Shown here: positions 1-12,154 of the stretch, piece after piece
Numbering within the stretch: the stretch's first letter is position 1
Layout of the letters: every line of letters begins with the position of its first letter
Assembly (NCBI GenBank): GCA_032358165.1
Contig: JAALGY010000041.1
Span: forward strand, 3,286,001 to 3,350,000
From: Diplosphaera chodatii
Taxonomy: Eukaryota > Chlorophyta > Trebouxiophyceae > Prasiolales > Stichococcaceae
Direction of reading: 5' to 3'
Length of the DNA stretch: 64,000 nt
Notes under the pieces: model-generated
The model's database searches: none
Told to the model about the DNA's origin: nothing
What the model saw: the letters and a program-made list of their open reading frames with translations, nothing else
Position numbers and translations under genes: made by a program

Positions 1-1776
1 CAGCAATATCATCAGCGTTTTCCCGAGACCTAGGTGCGCAGGGAGCCGAGAGACGGGCACAGCATCACCACAAAACAGGGTAGCACACAGGCAGCACACC
101 GTTGTGCAAGCAGGCGCGCCTCCTAGCTGAAAGGGGCCCAGCCGATTGAAAAGGGCGCACCTATCTGGAACAGGCCCTCCTTGAGGTCCATGACGCGCGT
201 GTGCATGGGGCTGCCCTTCTCCAGACGCAGCGCCAGCCGCTGCAGCAGGCCCGCCGGCGTCGCCGCGGGGCCGCTACCCAGCCCCGCCTCAGCTGCAGGT
301 GTCGCACACAAGGGATCGCCACGTGCCAGCAGAAGACGCTGACGACAGGAATGTCATGCACCAGGACAGCGCTGTGAGGAAGTCCCTCCGGTGCCGCCTC
401 TGACGATGGCATGACACATCTGCAGCAGCAGCATGTGCAGCACGTGCGTTTTGCCGCTCACTTGTCGGCGTTGACAAGGACAGCGCTGCCACGGCGGCCG
501 CCTGCGCCATGGCCCCCTCCACGCCCTCCGGGTGCACATGCGTGCACAGCACCGCATCCCGCACCGCCGCCTTGAACACATCTGGCGGCGCATTCCTGCA
601 GAGCAACAGCACAGCCCCAAGTCGCCGCTGCTGACATCTATTCCGCTGCGCAGTGCCGAACCTGCAAGAGCCATGCAGTGTGCCAAGCACAGGCGGCTGG
701 TCTGGCACAGGGTCAGCCGCCCGGTCAGGGTGCCGGCAGGCTGCAGGCCCATTTCGGAGGCCGTCTGCCGACCACGGTGTGGCGTGTGGTTCTGTGCTAC
801 AGTGGCTGCACTGGTCGGGTCAGAAGCCCGCCTGTAGGCGAGGCCCAGGGGCGCGATGCGCATGGCGCCGCCATTCCCCAGCGAGCCCCCCGGCTGGAAC
901 ATCGTGCCGGTGGCGGTGGGGTCGGCGCCGTCCCGGATCGCCTCCAGGGCCTTGGCGGCCGACCGCCCGTAGCCCCTGTAGTAGGTGGCCGCACGGCATC
1001 AGTCGGCTGGGGCCGCACGCTGCGAGGGGTAGCAAGCCTGTGGCGTGCATCCGGCAGCAGAAGACAGACCACAACAGTGCTGCTGGGTTGGCAACAACAC
1101 CTCTTGCCGTCGTACGCTGCTGCATAGCTGCGGCCGCAGGCCGCAGCATCACATTTGCCCTCCTGCACCTGCAGCGTATGAGCTTGGCTCAGTCGCAGCA
1201 AGTGCTGCGGTGATGACGCTGCAGCTCATGGCAACCACCAATGCAGCAAACACATACACAGGCGCAGGTCAGGCGCGGTAACAATGCCCATAGGCAGCGA
1301 CCTATGTGCGATTCTACAAGCTATTCACATCGCACCAGGGACTTGGCGAGCGCCAGGCCCATCTGCGTGTCGTCCGTGAAGCGGCCGACGCCGTTCCAGC
1401 CGGTCAGGCCACCAGTCTTTGCATGGCGCTCTGCGACCACTTTCCAGGAACTTCCCTCGTCTGGCTCACCTGGAGATATATGACTATATCTGACCATCAC
1501 CAACACGTTGGGTGCATCGCCTCGATGCATACTCCACACAACGCCGCATGCCAGCAGGTGCAAGCGTCGCATTTGCACCCTGGACTATTTTACTCTGGGC
1601 CACACCAGGTATGTGACCAGCTCACCCAGGGCGTCTCCAACCATCGCAGACAGCATGGAGCCGACACAGCGCGCGGTGTGGCCATCCAGCTGTGCAAGAT
1701 CCGAGTGCTGCAGGGGCGCGTCAGAGGGCGCATCTTCGGCCTGGCCGCTGGCAGCTGCTGTGGCGCTGGGTGTCAT
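1..1776 (-). CDS. ADP-ribosylglycohydrolase (ARH/DraG family), 3' end off the left edge
   Basis: Hydrolase that removes ADP-ribose from protein side chains or related conjugates using two metal ions. Exons in gene order: about 1600-1776 (start ATG at 1776; contains GSMLSAMVGDALG, the family's N-terminal helix), about 1336-1469 (GRFTDDTQMGLALA, whose TDDT supplies metal ligands), 832-975 (GNGGAMRIAPLGLAYR), 462-595 (family helix with THVHPEGVEGA) and 161-292. The phases of the last three exons agree. The junction after 832 uses a GC donor (AG|GCGGGC) and gives the expected join GLAYR|NAPPD. The donor of exon 1 and the exon 2/3 junction are uncertain; a small extra exon could lie between 975 and 1336. 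The C-terminal metal-binding GDTD segment is not visible and should lie left of base 1. No targeting peptide is obvious. Substrate cannot be told from sequence. Confidence 0.85.
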
Positions 1777-3040
1777 GTGACTGATATTGTGCTGTGATGA
1801 GGAATCAATGGGCAGCAGGGGCAACCCCCTGCTGGCAAGTCTGGACCTTGCACCTGCCTGCCTTATGCATGCATGATGGACGGTGGAAGCTATGATCGGC
1901 CGCCGATGCGCTGTCCAGCAAAGAGCTCTTGCAGCGAAATGGATACTACGGCACATCAGGATGCTTTCTGGAACCTTTGCTTACCCAATTTGTCAAGGCA
2001 TTCGATGGTGTCGGACACCGGCAATGCGCTGGCGGGAAGCTGGTATCAGTCATGCTGCGCTGGCATCAAACCCTGAGCCCAGGGGGCCTGGAAGATTCCC
2101 CGTTGTCGAGCACCAGCTGAGCGGCAGACTATTCGAGCCAGCACATCTCGGTGAAGCCTTGCAACGGCGGAGCTTCACCTCTCACGATCTGCAACACCTG
2201 CTGAGCGGCTTGTCCATCGAAGCGAGGGCTGCCTGCCGAGACGGCGAAGCTGCAGGCCTGACTGTTCCGCTCACCCGAAGGCAGGACTTGGACACGGCCT
2301 CCCCGGGGCCTCTCGGGCGCGCTTGCCGTTGGTCAGGTGCAGGCGACTTTGCCTTGTGCACCTGTGCTGTCACTCCCTCGCGGGGACCCCGTCGCGACAC
2401 CTGCTTCGCAAGCCTGGTATCAGCGGGGCAAGCTCAGTGACCACACTAGGCACCTTACCGAGAGGCATCTCTGCAAGCAGCCCTGCAGCGGCCTCGGCGA
2501 TACTGAACGTCATTGCCGCCCGTAGTAGGCCTGCCGTGCCGCAGGCGCGCTCTGCTGCCCTCGCATCGGCCTTTCGCTCCCCTCGATCCCCCTGCTGTCA
2601 GTGCAACGGGTGCCCGGCGCTGGCATCGCATGGACTTCCAGCTCCTTGTACACCCGACAGAGTGCCCCATATGGCATCCCTTGACCTCGCCGGGGCCTGA
2701 AGGGGTCACATCGAGCGAGCAGCTGGGCTGGGGGCGCCCGCGCCTGGCCCTGGCTTTACATGCCCCTGCTGCTTGGGCCCCCTGGCCCCGGCCGGAACTC
2801 AAATGTGCCGTGCTGCTACTGGTACACAAGCTGCATGGTGTTTCCCTGCAGGCAGTCTGAGGCAAAGCACAGCACCTGCCTGAGAGGGTTTTGCCTATAG
2901 GCGCCCGCCCAATGGCCGAGCCAGGTGTGCCCATCAACCCTGGCCAGCGCGTGGGCCACCTGCAGGGTGTCAGCATCCACGCCAGAGGCTGCGTGCCAAT
3001 GTGCAGGCTACCGCTGTCGCTGCCACCTTGCCATCGTCAC
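1777..3040. promoter_or_regulatory. Intergenic region between two divergent genes
   Basis: About 1.26 kb separates the start codon of the minus-strand ADP-ribosylglycohydrolase from the tentative start of the plus-strand zinc-ribbon-repeat gene. Both promoters and 5' UTRs must lie here if the starts are right. I recognise no TATA box or other motif with confidence. Open frames of up to 185 codons (1,883-2,440) occur, but none resembles a known protein or has convincing splice structure. Confidence 0.4.
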
Positions 3041-6000
3041 ATGACTGCCTCTCGCCGCTGCGCAGGAGCAGAGGCGCAGGGGCCGTGGGCCGCTTCGCTC
3101 CAGGGTGGCGACGCGGGCTCGGCCACGCCAGTTCCGCCGCAGCAGCAGCAGCACGCGCCTCAGCAGCAGCAGCAGCAGCACATGCAGCCCGGCATGGAGG
3201 CTGTGCCCGTGCCGCACATCGCAGCAGACCCGACGCATCTCGACAGGGCGGCGCTCCCGCAGGTCAGGCACTTCCTCTTCATGCCTGCATCATTCTCGGA
3301 CACTTTTGGTGCGCAGTGCTGCTGCGGCGCGCCCGCTGCCGGCGCGCCTGGCAGGGGGAGCGCGCTTTGACCTGCATGCACCCCTGAGCCCGTGTGTCCG
3401 GCTGGCCCGAGGCCTGAGCGGTGCCAAGCATCCGCCATGTCGTCCCTGCAGAGCGCCGCGATGTACCAGGCGCCGCCGGCGGCGTTGGCGGCGCAGGCGC
3501 CGCAGTTTGCGCAGCCGGGCGAGGTGCCCTACGCCACCGACGCCTACCAGGCCGTCATGGGCACCGCCCCGCTGATGCAGGTATCTCGCTTTCTGACTTT
3601 TAACAGCTTGAAGTCCAGCAGGTATCTCAGTGTACATACCTCCACGACACTGCTGGTGAACAGTTGAGAGCACACATGCTGACCAAGTGCTAGTTGTGTA
3701 CAGTGACGTGCCTGCCCAAGCCTGCATTGAATTTATGTGAGCTGGATTATCCTGCGCTGGCTGCAGGGCCAGCAGGGTGCTGACGGGCAGCCGCAGATGA
3801 CGCCGGAGATGCTGCAGCAGATGCAGCTGATCGCGCAGCTGCAGCAGCAGCAGGCCGCTGCAGCGGCGGCTGCGGCCGGCGGCGCCCCCCTGCAGCAGCC
3901 GCCCGGCCAGCAGCAGGCACTGGACACTGCATATGCTGTGAGCTTCGAAAGTTACACTCTATTGCCTTTGTGCAGCACTGCTGCCTCAGCAGAGTGCCGT
4001 CAGCTTGCTCACCGGGACCTCCTGTTGTATGAGATGGCTGCCGCATGCATGCATGTGTCATGCATTTCAGTCAGCCAATGCTGGCTTCTTTGGGTTCAGG
4101 GCACGCCCACGAATCAGGCGCCGATTCGGCCCGGTGAGTTCGCGTATGAGCCCCAGGCGCCAAAGACCCCCGTCACCCAGGAGGCTGTGGACAACCAGCT
4201 GGCCAAGGCATGCCGGTGAGAAGAAGTCGCTCAGCTATCTAACAAGCGCCATGACCTCTGCTTTTTTGAGCATGCCATTGCATCGGAATGCCCTGTCCCA
4301 GCTTCATGTCCATCCACAATGTCACACCAGTGTGAACACTTCATGTCGCCAAGTGCTGCTGAAAACCGCTGGCGGCGATCCGCAGATGTACAGCGCGCGG
4401 TCACCAGTTCACCCTGCGACCCGCAGGCTGTGCGGCGTGGCCAAGATGCTGGAGGAGTTCCACGTCAACAACTCCAACGCGGACAAGCACGACACGCGGT
4501 GCAAGGCGTGCTGCGCGCTGTACGAGAAGGAGAAGCGCGCCAAGAAGACGCGCGTCCTGGAGCCCACCGTCGCCGAGAAGGAGTGCCGGTGCGCCCCCGG
4601 TCGCCTGTGTCCTCACCGGTCTCCAGGGGCCTCGGCGGCGCTGACAGCCTGATGCCCAGGGCAGCCAGGGGTGGCAAGCGGCCGATGGCGCCAAGGATGC
4701 GCTCGCTGCGCTCGAGGGTTGCACCTGGCTGAGGCGAAGCGCCAAGCACACGGCACATGCTTGCCCGGACATCCAGCTGTAGGTCACAAATGACGCTTGG
4801 CAGTTCAGCTGACTGCATGTCGTCAACGCCTTGGTGACGCACGATGCAGGTCGTGCCACGAGACGAAGCAGGCGTCTGAGTTCTACCGGTACACGTACAG
4901 CAAGGACGGGCTGTACCAGCAGTGCAAGGCGTGCCACGCGCGCGCCGGGGAGCACCGCCTCGCGAAGCAGGGCGGCGCCGACGACGACGGCGGCCCCAAG
5001 GCACCCGTGGAGTCCAAGGTACCGCTGTCATGGGCAAACTCACACAGCAGCTGCGGTGCCACCACTTTCTCCGGGCCGTCGCACGCACTACGGGATGCTT
5101 TGCTTGGCATGCAAAGCTGTACATGGAGCATGACATATTGCATGTGGGCATCGGGTGGTGGGCATGGTGAGTGACAGTGGTACGTCGTGGTGTTGACATG
5201 CTGGCCTGCTGCGCCCGCTGCAGGTGTGCTCCAAGTGCAACGAGGAGAAGCCCAAGTCAGAGTTCTACGCGTCCAAGTACCTGTCCAGCGGCCTGCACTC
5301 GCAGTGCAAGCGGTGCGTGCGGGCGGGGCAGGAGAAGCGGGTGCGCTGCCCCCCGGAGCAGGCCGTCCCCGAGAAGACCTGCCGGTGGGCCCCGCCGCGC
5401 TTGCCCACCAGCCACTTTGATCAGACGCCCCACTGGCATGTTCAGTGGGACGCCATCCAAGGCGACTGTGTTGCCATCCATTCTGTTGCCAGCCACATAG
5501 AACATGCGCTGTGCGCCCGAGTGCCTACCAGCTGCACGTGCGGCTAGGCCCGGGCTGCAGCCCTTGCAGGCCTGAAACAACTTGCTGTTCACCTGGCTTT
5601 GCGCGCCTGGCGGCTGCCGCAGGAAGTGCCGGACGACCAAGAAGCAGGAGGAGTTCTACTTCAACAACCTCGTGGAGGATGGGCTGACGACGTACTGCCG
5701 GGCGTGCCACCAGGACAAGGGCTCCCCCGCGCCGGGGCCCGACGGCAGCGTGCCTGTGCGCTCGGGCACCCGCTACAACGTGACGCAGCCCACCAAGTCG
5801 GAGAAGCACTGCAAGTGCGCGCCCCCTGCGCGGGCCCCTCCGCCATGCTCCAGTGCCATTTGACCGCCTTGCTGCAGGGCCGCCCAGCGCTGTCCGCTAA
5901 TCAGCATCAAGGAGCCAAGCGCCCCTCATATGCGGTCCACACTCATTGGGGATGCTGCGCCCATCTCAGTATCTTGGATTACTGCTCCTGCTGGAACTGG

Positions 6001-8479
6001 TGGTCTGCATTTGACCTCCGTCGAGCCTGGCAAACAGGAAGTGCGACACGGTGAAGCCGGCGGAGGAGTTCTACCACATCAAGTCGTCCAGCGACGGGCT
6101 GGCGTCAAACTGCAAGGCGTGCGCGGTGCAGATCGCCAACTCCACGCGCAAGCACTTCGTGCCCGAGCCCACCGTGGAGCACAAGGTACTTGGAAACGAT
6201 CTCTGCATCCCGCCCGCTGTGAGCGGTCTATGCTGGATGATGCCTTGCTGCTGCGCATACCGTTTGTGCGCGAGTGGCTGCTGCACTCAGGGGCTGCTGC
6301 ACCCTGCAGTGCAACCCCCTGCGTGGCAACAACTCGAACCAGTCTGCTGCGGCACCCATGTTTGCATCAATAGCAGCAGTTCGGGTGTGGTCTGTATCAA
6401 GGTCCTGAGTGGGGCTTGGTTACTGTGCCACAGGTGTGCAAAGCGTGCGGCCTCGACAAGGCGGCCACTGAGTTCTACCGCAACCGCACCAATGCAGATG
6501 GCCTGTTTGGTGCGCATCCCATGCTCGCTCACAGCATTGTACCGGCTCAACAGCTATCCAGGTCGCACTACACAGGGGTCTGCTGTATCCCCGTGTCATG
6601 CTCTGTGTTACCACCCCGGATAGACATCACATGCAGCTGGCATCCGCTCGATGTGCGTCTTCGAATCGGCAGCCTGCACGCCGCAGGCAAGTGCAAGCTG
6701 TGCTCGGACAGCCAGGCGGAGTCCAACCGCAAGCCGCGCGTGCGCCACAACATCCAGGAGCCCACCGTCGAGCAGAAGGTGCCTGCCAGGCTGCCTGTAA
6801 AGCATTTGGTCTGCTGTGAAAGTGAGCAGTCGAACGGATATGGGCTGTGGGCAATGGCCCTGCATGTTTTGGACGTGTGGTGAGCGATCGTACTCATCCT
6901 GGGGCGTTGCGAAGCAGGTGTGCACAAAGTGCAACGTCCTGAAGCCAGCCGGCGAGTTCAACCGGGACAAGACCAAGGCGGACGGCCTGCAGTTCCGCTG
7001 CAAGGTGCCCCAACCCTTGGAAAAACCCTGGACAAACTGCAACTCGGCGCAGTCCTGGCCAAGTTCTTCAGTTGGACGAGCCTGTCTCCTGCGCCGTAGA
7101 GGCGAACGCTGTGGTCCATGGCCCAGCAGAACATCCTGCGCAGACCTGAGCGCGCACGTCGCACGCTGCAGGCGTGCGTGCACGACTACATGAAGCGGCG
7201 GCGGCGCACGGAGAACGTGCGGAAGCGGGAGGAGCAGGAAGCAGAGCGCCTCGCGCACGAGCCCGACAACCTGGCCGTGCTGGCGCAGGTGGGTGTCATC
7301 ACGTCGGCGCTGATGTTATGCCTCAGTACTTGTGAGGAGGCAGGTGAGGGTCATTAACCCTGAGCAGATCATTCTGCTGGTTGGTCGGCAGTACGCTGTG
7401 CTTGTATCCTGGCAGCCAGTCGATCCCGGTGCAGGCCGGCGACTGCTTTTTGAGCTGCCCGCCCGGGGTTGCGTTGGATGCCGTTGCTGAGGCGTCGTCA
7501 GTCCCTACACCTGGGGCACCAGCATGCGGGCCCCGGGCGGCTGCACCCCGTGCTACGCTCGGAGCTCGCTCCAGCAGCAGCCGCTGCGCTCGGCCGCAGC
7601 ATCACCAGGATTGCTCATCTTGCGCAGGCAGCAGAGCCGTCATGTTCGTCTGGACGATCACCAGGTTGGCTCATCCTCTGCAGGCGGCGGAGCCGGGGGC
7701 CCCCAACGGCGCGGGCGCCCTGGCGGCGCAGCTGGGCCTGGCGCCCGGGCAGCCGCTGCCGCCGGCGGCGCTGCAGCAGCTGCAGCGGCTGGGCACGCAG
7801 GGCCTGGCGGCGGGCGCCGCCGCGCCGCAGGTGCCCCCCCTGCACTCCCACTTGCCACCCGCACTGACCACCGCCGCCGCCTGTGCCGGCGCCAGCTTCC
7901 GGGAGTGCAGCAGGTGACCTGCCGGAGCCGGTTGGTGTCCCGTAACTTCCCAGCATTGAGCCCCGCTGCCCTGCTGCGCGCAGGCGGCGGGCATGCAGCC
8001 GGGCGTGCTGCAGCAGCAGCCGCTGCCGCCGCCGGGCTCGTACGCGGCGGGCGACGGGCAGCCGCCGCAGCAGGCGCCGCTGGCGCAGCAGATGCAGGAG
8101 TACGCGGCGCTGCGGCAGGGCGGCCCGGAGGCGCCGCCCCAGCAGCAGCAGGAGCAGCAGCAGCAGCAGCAGCATCCCCAGGCGCAGGAGCAGCAGCAGC
8201 AGCAGCAGCACACACAGCAGGTGCAAGTCGAGCACAGCAGCTTGTTCTCAGCTCATTCAATCCAAGCGCAAGTTTCCACTGTTTGGAGCAAGCAGCTGGC
8301 CGCCGGTTGCCTCCATGCAACCGTGGCGGCGCGTCTCGGCGCATGTGCTCATATACTTACACTCACTACTGGGACTGCTGCAGGCCGGCAGCCCGGTGTT
8401 CATGAGCAACGACGACGACATGAACATCACGGTGGACGTCAATGAGCTGCAGCAGGCGGCGGCCGGCGCCCCATCGTGA
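3041..8479 (+). CDS. Gln-rich protein with seven Cys4 zinc-ribbon-like repeats
   Basis: Function unknown. Exons: 3041-3262, 3452-3580, 3767-3937, 4100-4215, 4427-4588, 4850-5018, 5224-5384, 5623-5814, 6038-6185, 6434-6509, 6687-6778, 6918-7004, 7172-7288, 7684-7830, 7984-8220, 8384-8479. All phases agree and give about 773 aa. The N-terminus (polyQ, Ala/Pro) and C-terminus (polyQ, ending in DDDMNITVDVNELQQ) are low complexity. The middle holds seven repeats of C-x2-C-x5-8-EFY-x7-DGL-x5-C-x2-C, joined by linkers like EPTVxEK. Similar Cys4 units occur beside HNH nucleases and in algal/plant proteins; here they suggest zinc binding, perhaps nucleic-acid binding (inference). The start is uncertain: an in-frame ATG at 3437 could begin the protein without the first polyQ exon. 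A further small exon between 7288 and 7684 is possible. Confidence 0.75.
4211..7214 (+). other. Seven-fold Cys4 repeat array inside the zinc-ribbon gene
   Basis: Repeat 1 begins at the 4215/4427 splice (ACRLCGVAK...CKAC) and lacks the DGL turn. Repeat 2 is in exon 4850-5018 (CRSCHETKQASEFY). Repeat 3 is in 5224-5384 (CSKCNEEKPKSEFY). Repeat 4 is in 5623-5814 (CRKCRTTKKQEEFY). Repeat 5 is in 6038-6185 (CKKCDTVKPAEEFY). Repeat 6 is split over 6434-6509 and 6687-6778 (CKACGLDKAATEFY...CKLC). Repeat 7 is split over 6918-7004 and 7172-7288 (CTKCNVLKPAGEF...CKAC). Introns fall just before or inside the first CxxC in every unit, so each unit is essentially one exon, as expected from exon duplication. 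Repeat 7 runs into a basic/acidic stretch rich in Arg and Glu. Confidence 0.8.
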
Positions 8480-9581
8480 GGCCTCCCGTAGGGGAGCGCA
8501 CAGCAAGTTTTACAGGCTTCTGCAGCTGCACGCAGTGGACGCCGGGTGGTGTGACCGGCGTGTGGAGTCGACGGCGGAGGACGACATGCAGCGCACCGTA
8601 CGGAACCCTGCGTGCTTGACTAGCAGACTGTGGCCGTTGCCGCACTACGGTAGATGCTGTGAACTGGTGGGAGATGTTGCATGTCTGCGCCCGGCCACTG
8701 GCTTGTAGTGTGTCCGCTGCAACGTGAGAGCCGACGCTTGCTGTGGCCATTGCCAATCCAGCAGCATGGCTCACATGTAGACGACGCGATGACCTCTGCC
8801 GCTACAAGAGCACCTTGGCCCACCTGCACATCGATCACGGCATCCGACGCAACATGACATGGCAGGGCAAATAGATGCGATGCAATGCAACGTCTCACGG
8901 CTGATGTCATGCATGCACTATAGAGCCTGCCCTTTGGGCCAGTGGGCCTCAGCACTGCAGATTGATGTGTGGCCGGGCGACTTCAGCTCAGCACCGACGG
9001 CCCGCTGCTGATGAGCAGCATGCAGACAGACTGGACACCACCGCCTGCAACGATACAGCATGCTGGGCACTCGAGGAATCTGTAGACGAAACATGCATGC
9101 TTCGCCACTCGTCAATTGCTTAGTCTGGCATACTTCAGTGGGTCACGCTACCGTTGACATGCTGAGCATGGGCGCAAGTGGCAAAGCCGATGTTGCAGCT
9201 CGTCATGTGTGCACGACCAGGTTTGACATCTCTTTGCAGCCCGATTGGAATCGGAACTGTACAGACAGCACTGATGATGTCGCCACATATACGATGACAT
9301 CGATCACCCATCCTGTCACAATAGTGTCGTATGCTGCGACCTGCGTACAAGGCTCCTCGATGTCCGGCACTCATCAACCGCTGTATGCAGATGATGCTCA
9401 TGCCAAAGTTTGCCAAGTGCTGCCCAACCCCTTGCCAAAGGTCTCATCCAGACGTCTGCCTGTTTTGCACCGCCAAGCTACAGCTGGGATCCGACGAAGC
9501 GCCTGTTGCCAGGCCTCCAATCGACACCGTGCTCTCTGATGGCTGTCCACACGTGCCAGTCAGGGTTGAGGATTACTGGGC
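8480..9581. other. Tail-to-tail intergenic region, no gene recognised
   Basis: About 1.1 kb between the stop of the plus-strand zinc-ribbon gene and the stop of the minus-strand GAR1 gene. It must hold both 3' UTRs. Open frames (for example 9,060-9,539) have no recognisable family and no protein-like composition. No clear TGTAA (or TTACA on the other strand) signal was found close to either stop. Confidence 0.4.
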
Positions 9582-11133
9582 TCAGTAGCGGCCGCGGCCG
9601 CCGCCTCGGAACCCGCCGCCCCCACGGCCGCCACCGCCGCCCCCCCTGAAACCGCCGCCGCCGCCGCCGCGTCCGCCGCCAAAGCTGCGGCCGCCGCCAC
9701 CACCAAACCCGCCCCGCCCGCCGCCAAAGCTGCGGCCGCCGGGGCCGCCCCGGCCCCTGCCGCCGCCCCTGCCTCCCCGCCCGCCACCTGAAGCAGACCC
9801 TCAGCTGTCAGCTCGTTTGCTCACCTGCAGCAGGATCAGCTACGAATACACAGGACCTACAGCTCCACTGGTGCTGCGCCCTGCGGACTTGGCAGCCTGA
9901 CACGGCGTCTGCAGACTGGCAACCCTGTACCATCTAGCAGATTGCTATGTTGCTCAGTAGACAACATGAAGGTGCAGCAGGCAAACATTCCCACCTCGGC
10001 CGCCACCGCCGCGGCCGCCGGCGCCCTTGGGCTGCGGCAGGAAGCGCTCCAGCGGCAGCAGCTTCATGGGGTCGATGAAGAACTTGTCGCCCGCCTTGTA
10101 GGACGTCGCCACGATGCCCTCGCTCATCTTGATGGTGAAGTACGCGCTGGACACGCCGCCAAAGATCTCCTCCACCTTGCCGATCTGTGCGTGGATGAGA
10201 GCTTCTCATGACTGGCTGCCCACCTCGCGAATTCACTCAACAGTGCAGGCCAGCACTTGCCAGCAAGTACTCTTCTGCCGTAGGTACGGGCTGCAGGCAG
10301 GGCTGATGTGCACCACAGCAGCTGCTCCCAGCTGACACGTAAAACGGCAGCGTGGTGCAGGAGCTCAGCGACCATCACCACAGTCGACACTGCACATGCC
10401 TCCACGAGCCAAGTCTGCTGCATCATGCATGCTGGCGGTCATCACTTTGCAGCATGGAAGTTGCCAAGCGCAACATATTTGGCTTAAGTTATGCCTGCAC
10501 CAGCACGCTGAAAGGCATGATGATGCAGGAGCCTGGATGGTGACTCCTGGCCTGCATGTCGTTGTCTCGGTTGGAGCATGTTGGGGAACCGCGGGTGGGC
10601 GGACGCTGCAGGCTGCAAGGGGACCGGGGCCGCACCTGGCTGATGTTCTCCAGGTAGATGGGGGCGTTGAAGTGCGGGATCTTCTCGTTGGTGAGCTTGC
10701 ACACGGCCTCGCCCTCGCAGGGGTGCTGGAACACGCCCGCCTCCACCACGCTGCTGGGCGGCCCGTAGTCGCCCCGCCCCCCGCCCCGGCCTGCAGATGC
10801 AAAAGGGATTGTACAAGGGTGACTGGAGTCAGCATCCTGGCGTGCAGCCCTTTCTGGCCGGCCCGCAATCGCCCCTTCTACCGCCCCTGGCCTTCTGTTG
10901 TGTCGGCGGACTGGGAGGGATGCTGAGACTGGTGTGTCACAGCAAGCACGGCTGCTAGCGTACGCGCTCCTGGGCAGCAGAAGGCTGTTGCAGGACACAG
11001 CACAGCAGAAGCGGGTGCGGCCCTCACCGCCAAAGCCGCGCCCGCCGCCGCCACCCCTGCCGCCGAAGCCGCCGCCTCCGCGACCACCGCCAAAGCCCCT
11101 GCCGCCACCGCCGCGGCCCATGGGCGGCCGCAT
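9582..11133 (-). CDS. GAR1: H/ACA ribonucleoprotein complex subunit GAR1
   Basis: Core protein of H/ACA snoRNPs, which guide pseudouridylation of rRNA in the nucleolus; it binds the dyskerin/Cbf5 enzyme. Exons in gene order: 11028-11133 (ATG at 11133), 10636-10790, 9995-10184, 9582-9787 (stop at 9582-9584). Phases agree and give 218 aa, the usual length. Domain order: N-terminal Gly/Arg-rich (GAR) region, then the conserved Gar1 core starting [12 protein letters not shown], including [20 protein letters not shown] and [19 protein letters not shown], then a long C-terminal GAR region of RGG and GGF units ending GRGRY. All introns are GT-AG. Single-copy housekeeping gene, so a useful anchor for species assignment. 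Confidence 0.96.
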
Positions 11134-12154
11134 TGCGACTGCCGCCCCCTGTTTCGCACCCTGACGGCGCTGCTCACACAATGCCTGCCACACACCGCCG
11201 CGCCCGCAGCGCCACAAGGGCTGCGGCTGATGGCCGCCTACGAGTCCGCCTGCCTGCGGGCACAAACCGCACGTTGATGCCGGCAGACACTCCAGCCGCG
11301 GAGAAGCAGCAAATCTTGCAAGTCTGCGGCGCCTGCGGCGGTGCCAACATGTTGGCATTTGGCAGCCAGTGACGGCGCACACGCCCTGGGAACGGCCAGC
11401 GGCCAGGTTGAAACAGCGCTCGTCCATGCAGTCCAGGCACTGGTTGCCCAAGCACAGCTTGGCTATGCATTTGACGTGCATGAGGTGCATGACATCCGAG
11501 CACACTGCTGCTCACCTTTCCCTGCGACTAGACGGTGTCAGGGGGCGAAAACAGGCCCTATGAGCCGCAGCCCCTCAGCTGCTGGTGAGCAAACCGTTGA
11601 CTTGTGATGGATCCTGCCGTTTGGTCTCGCCGATGTGCAGCCGGCAGGCGGAGGTTATACCCACAAAAGATGTGCAAAGCAGGGACCCCCTGCACAGCTT
11701 TCTGCAAACTCTTCAGTGTTTGGTTTCGGCCCGTGTGCAGTGCCGTTTGTGTCGGCGTCTGCTCCGGAGCAGCAAGGTGCTGAACGAGTCCCCAAATCTG
11801 CTTCAGGGCCGGTCATGCATGATCTTCATACATGCGGCAATCACAAATGCACCAGGCACAGTACGGATGCTGTGCAGTGTGGACGAACATGCGTCTCCTC
11901 TAAACGCACGTGTGATAGGCCCACATTGGCCATGCGCCTTGATCTGCCAGATCGGGTGTGATCTACCGGGCGCCAGCAGCGGCAGCTGCTGCTGACTGCG
12001 TGCAGCCATAGGTCGGCGTGGGCACTCCAGTGCATGCCTGAGCTCCGACTTGCTCAGAGCGCTCCCCAATCCACAGCGTTGGCTGCCAGCTGCATGCCGC
12101 CGTGAGCAGCGCTGACGGCACTGCCCATGCTGTAGTCAGCAGCGCACAGTCAGC
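11134..12154. promoter_or_regulatory. Divergent intergenic region between GAR1 and the SET gene
   Basis: About 1.0 kb between two start codons on opposite strands, so a shared or back-to-back promoter region is inferred from gene order. I see no TATA-like box that I would call. A minus-strand frame at about 11,390-11,500 is Cys-rich but has no supported splice partners, so it is not called as a gene. Confidence 0.4.

Noticed and set aside
1883..2440. 185-codon plus-strand frame in the divergent intergenic region
   Set aside because: No recognisable motif, no splice partners and no protein-like pattern; could be a missed gene but I cannot support it.
7671..8344. Cys-rich and Ala-rich minus-strand frames over the 3' part of the zinc-ribbon gene
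   Set aside because: They are shadows of CAG/polyQ exons.
9588..9787. Ala-rich frames opposite the GAR1 3' exon
   Set aside because: They are the complement of the Gly/Arg repeat exon and have no other support.
10489..11505. 338-codon open frame on the minus strand over the GAR1 region
   Set aside because: It reads through GAR1 introns; only the parts matching the spliced GAR1 exons are protein-like.
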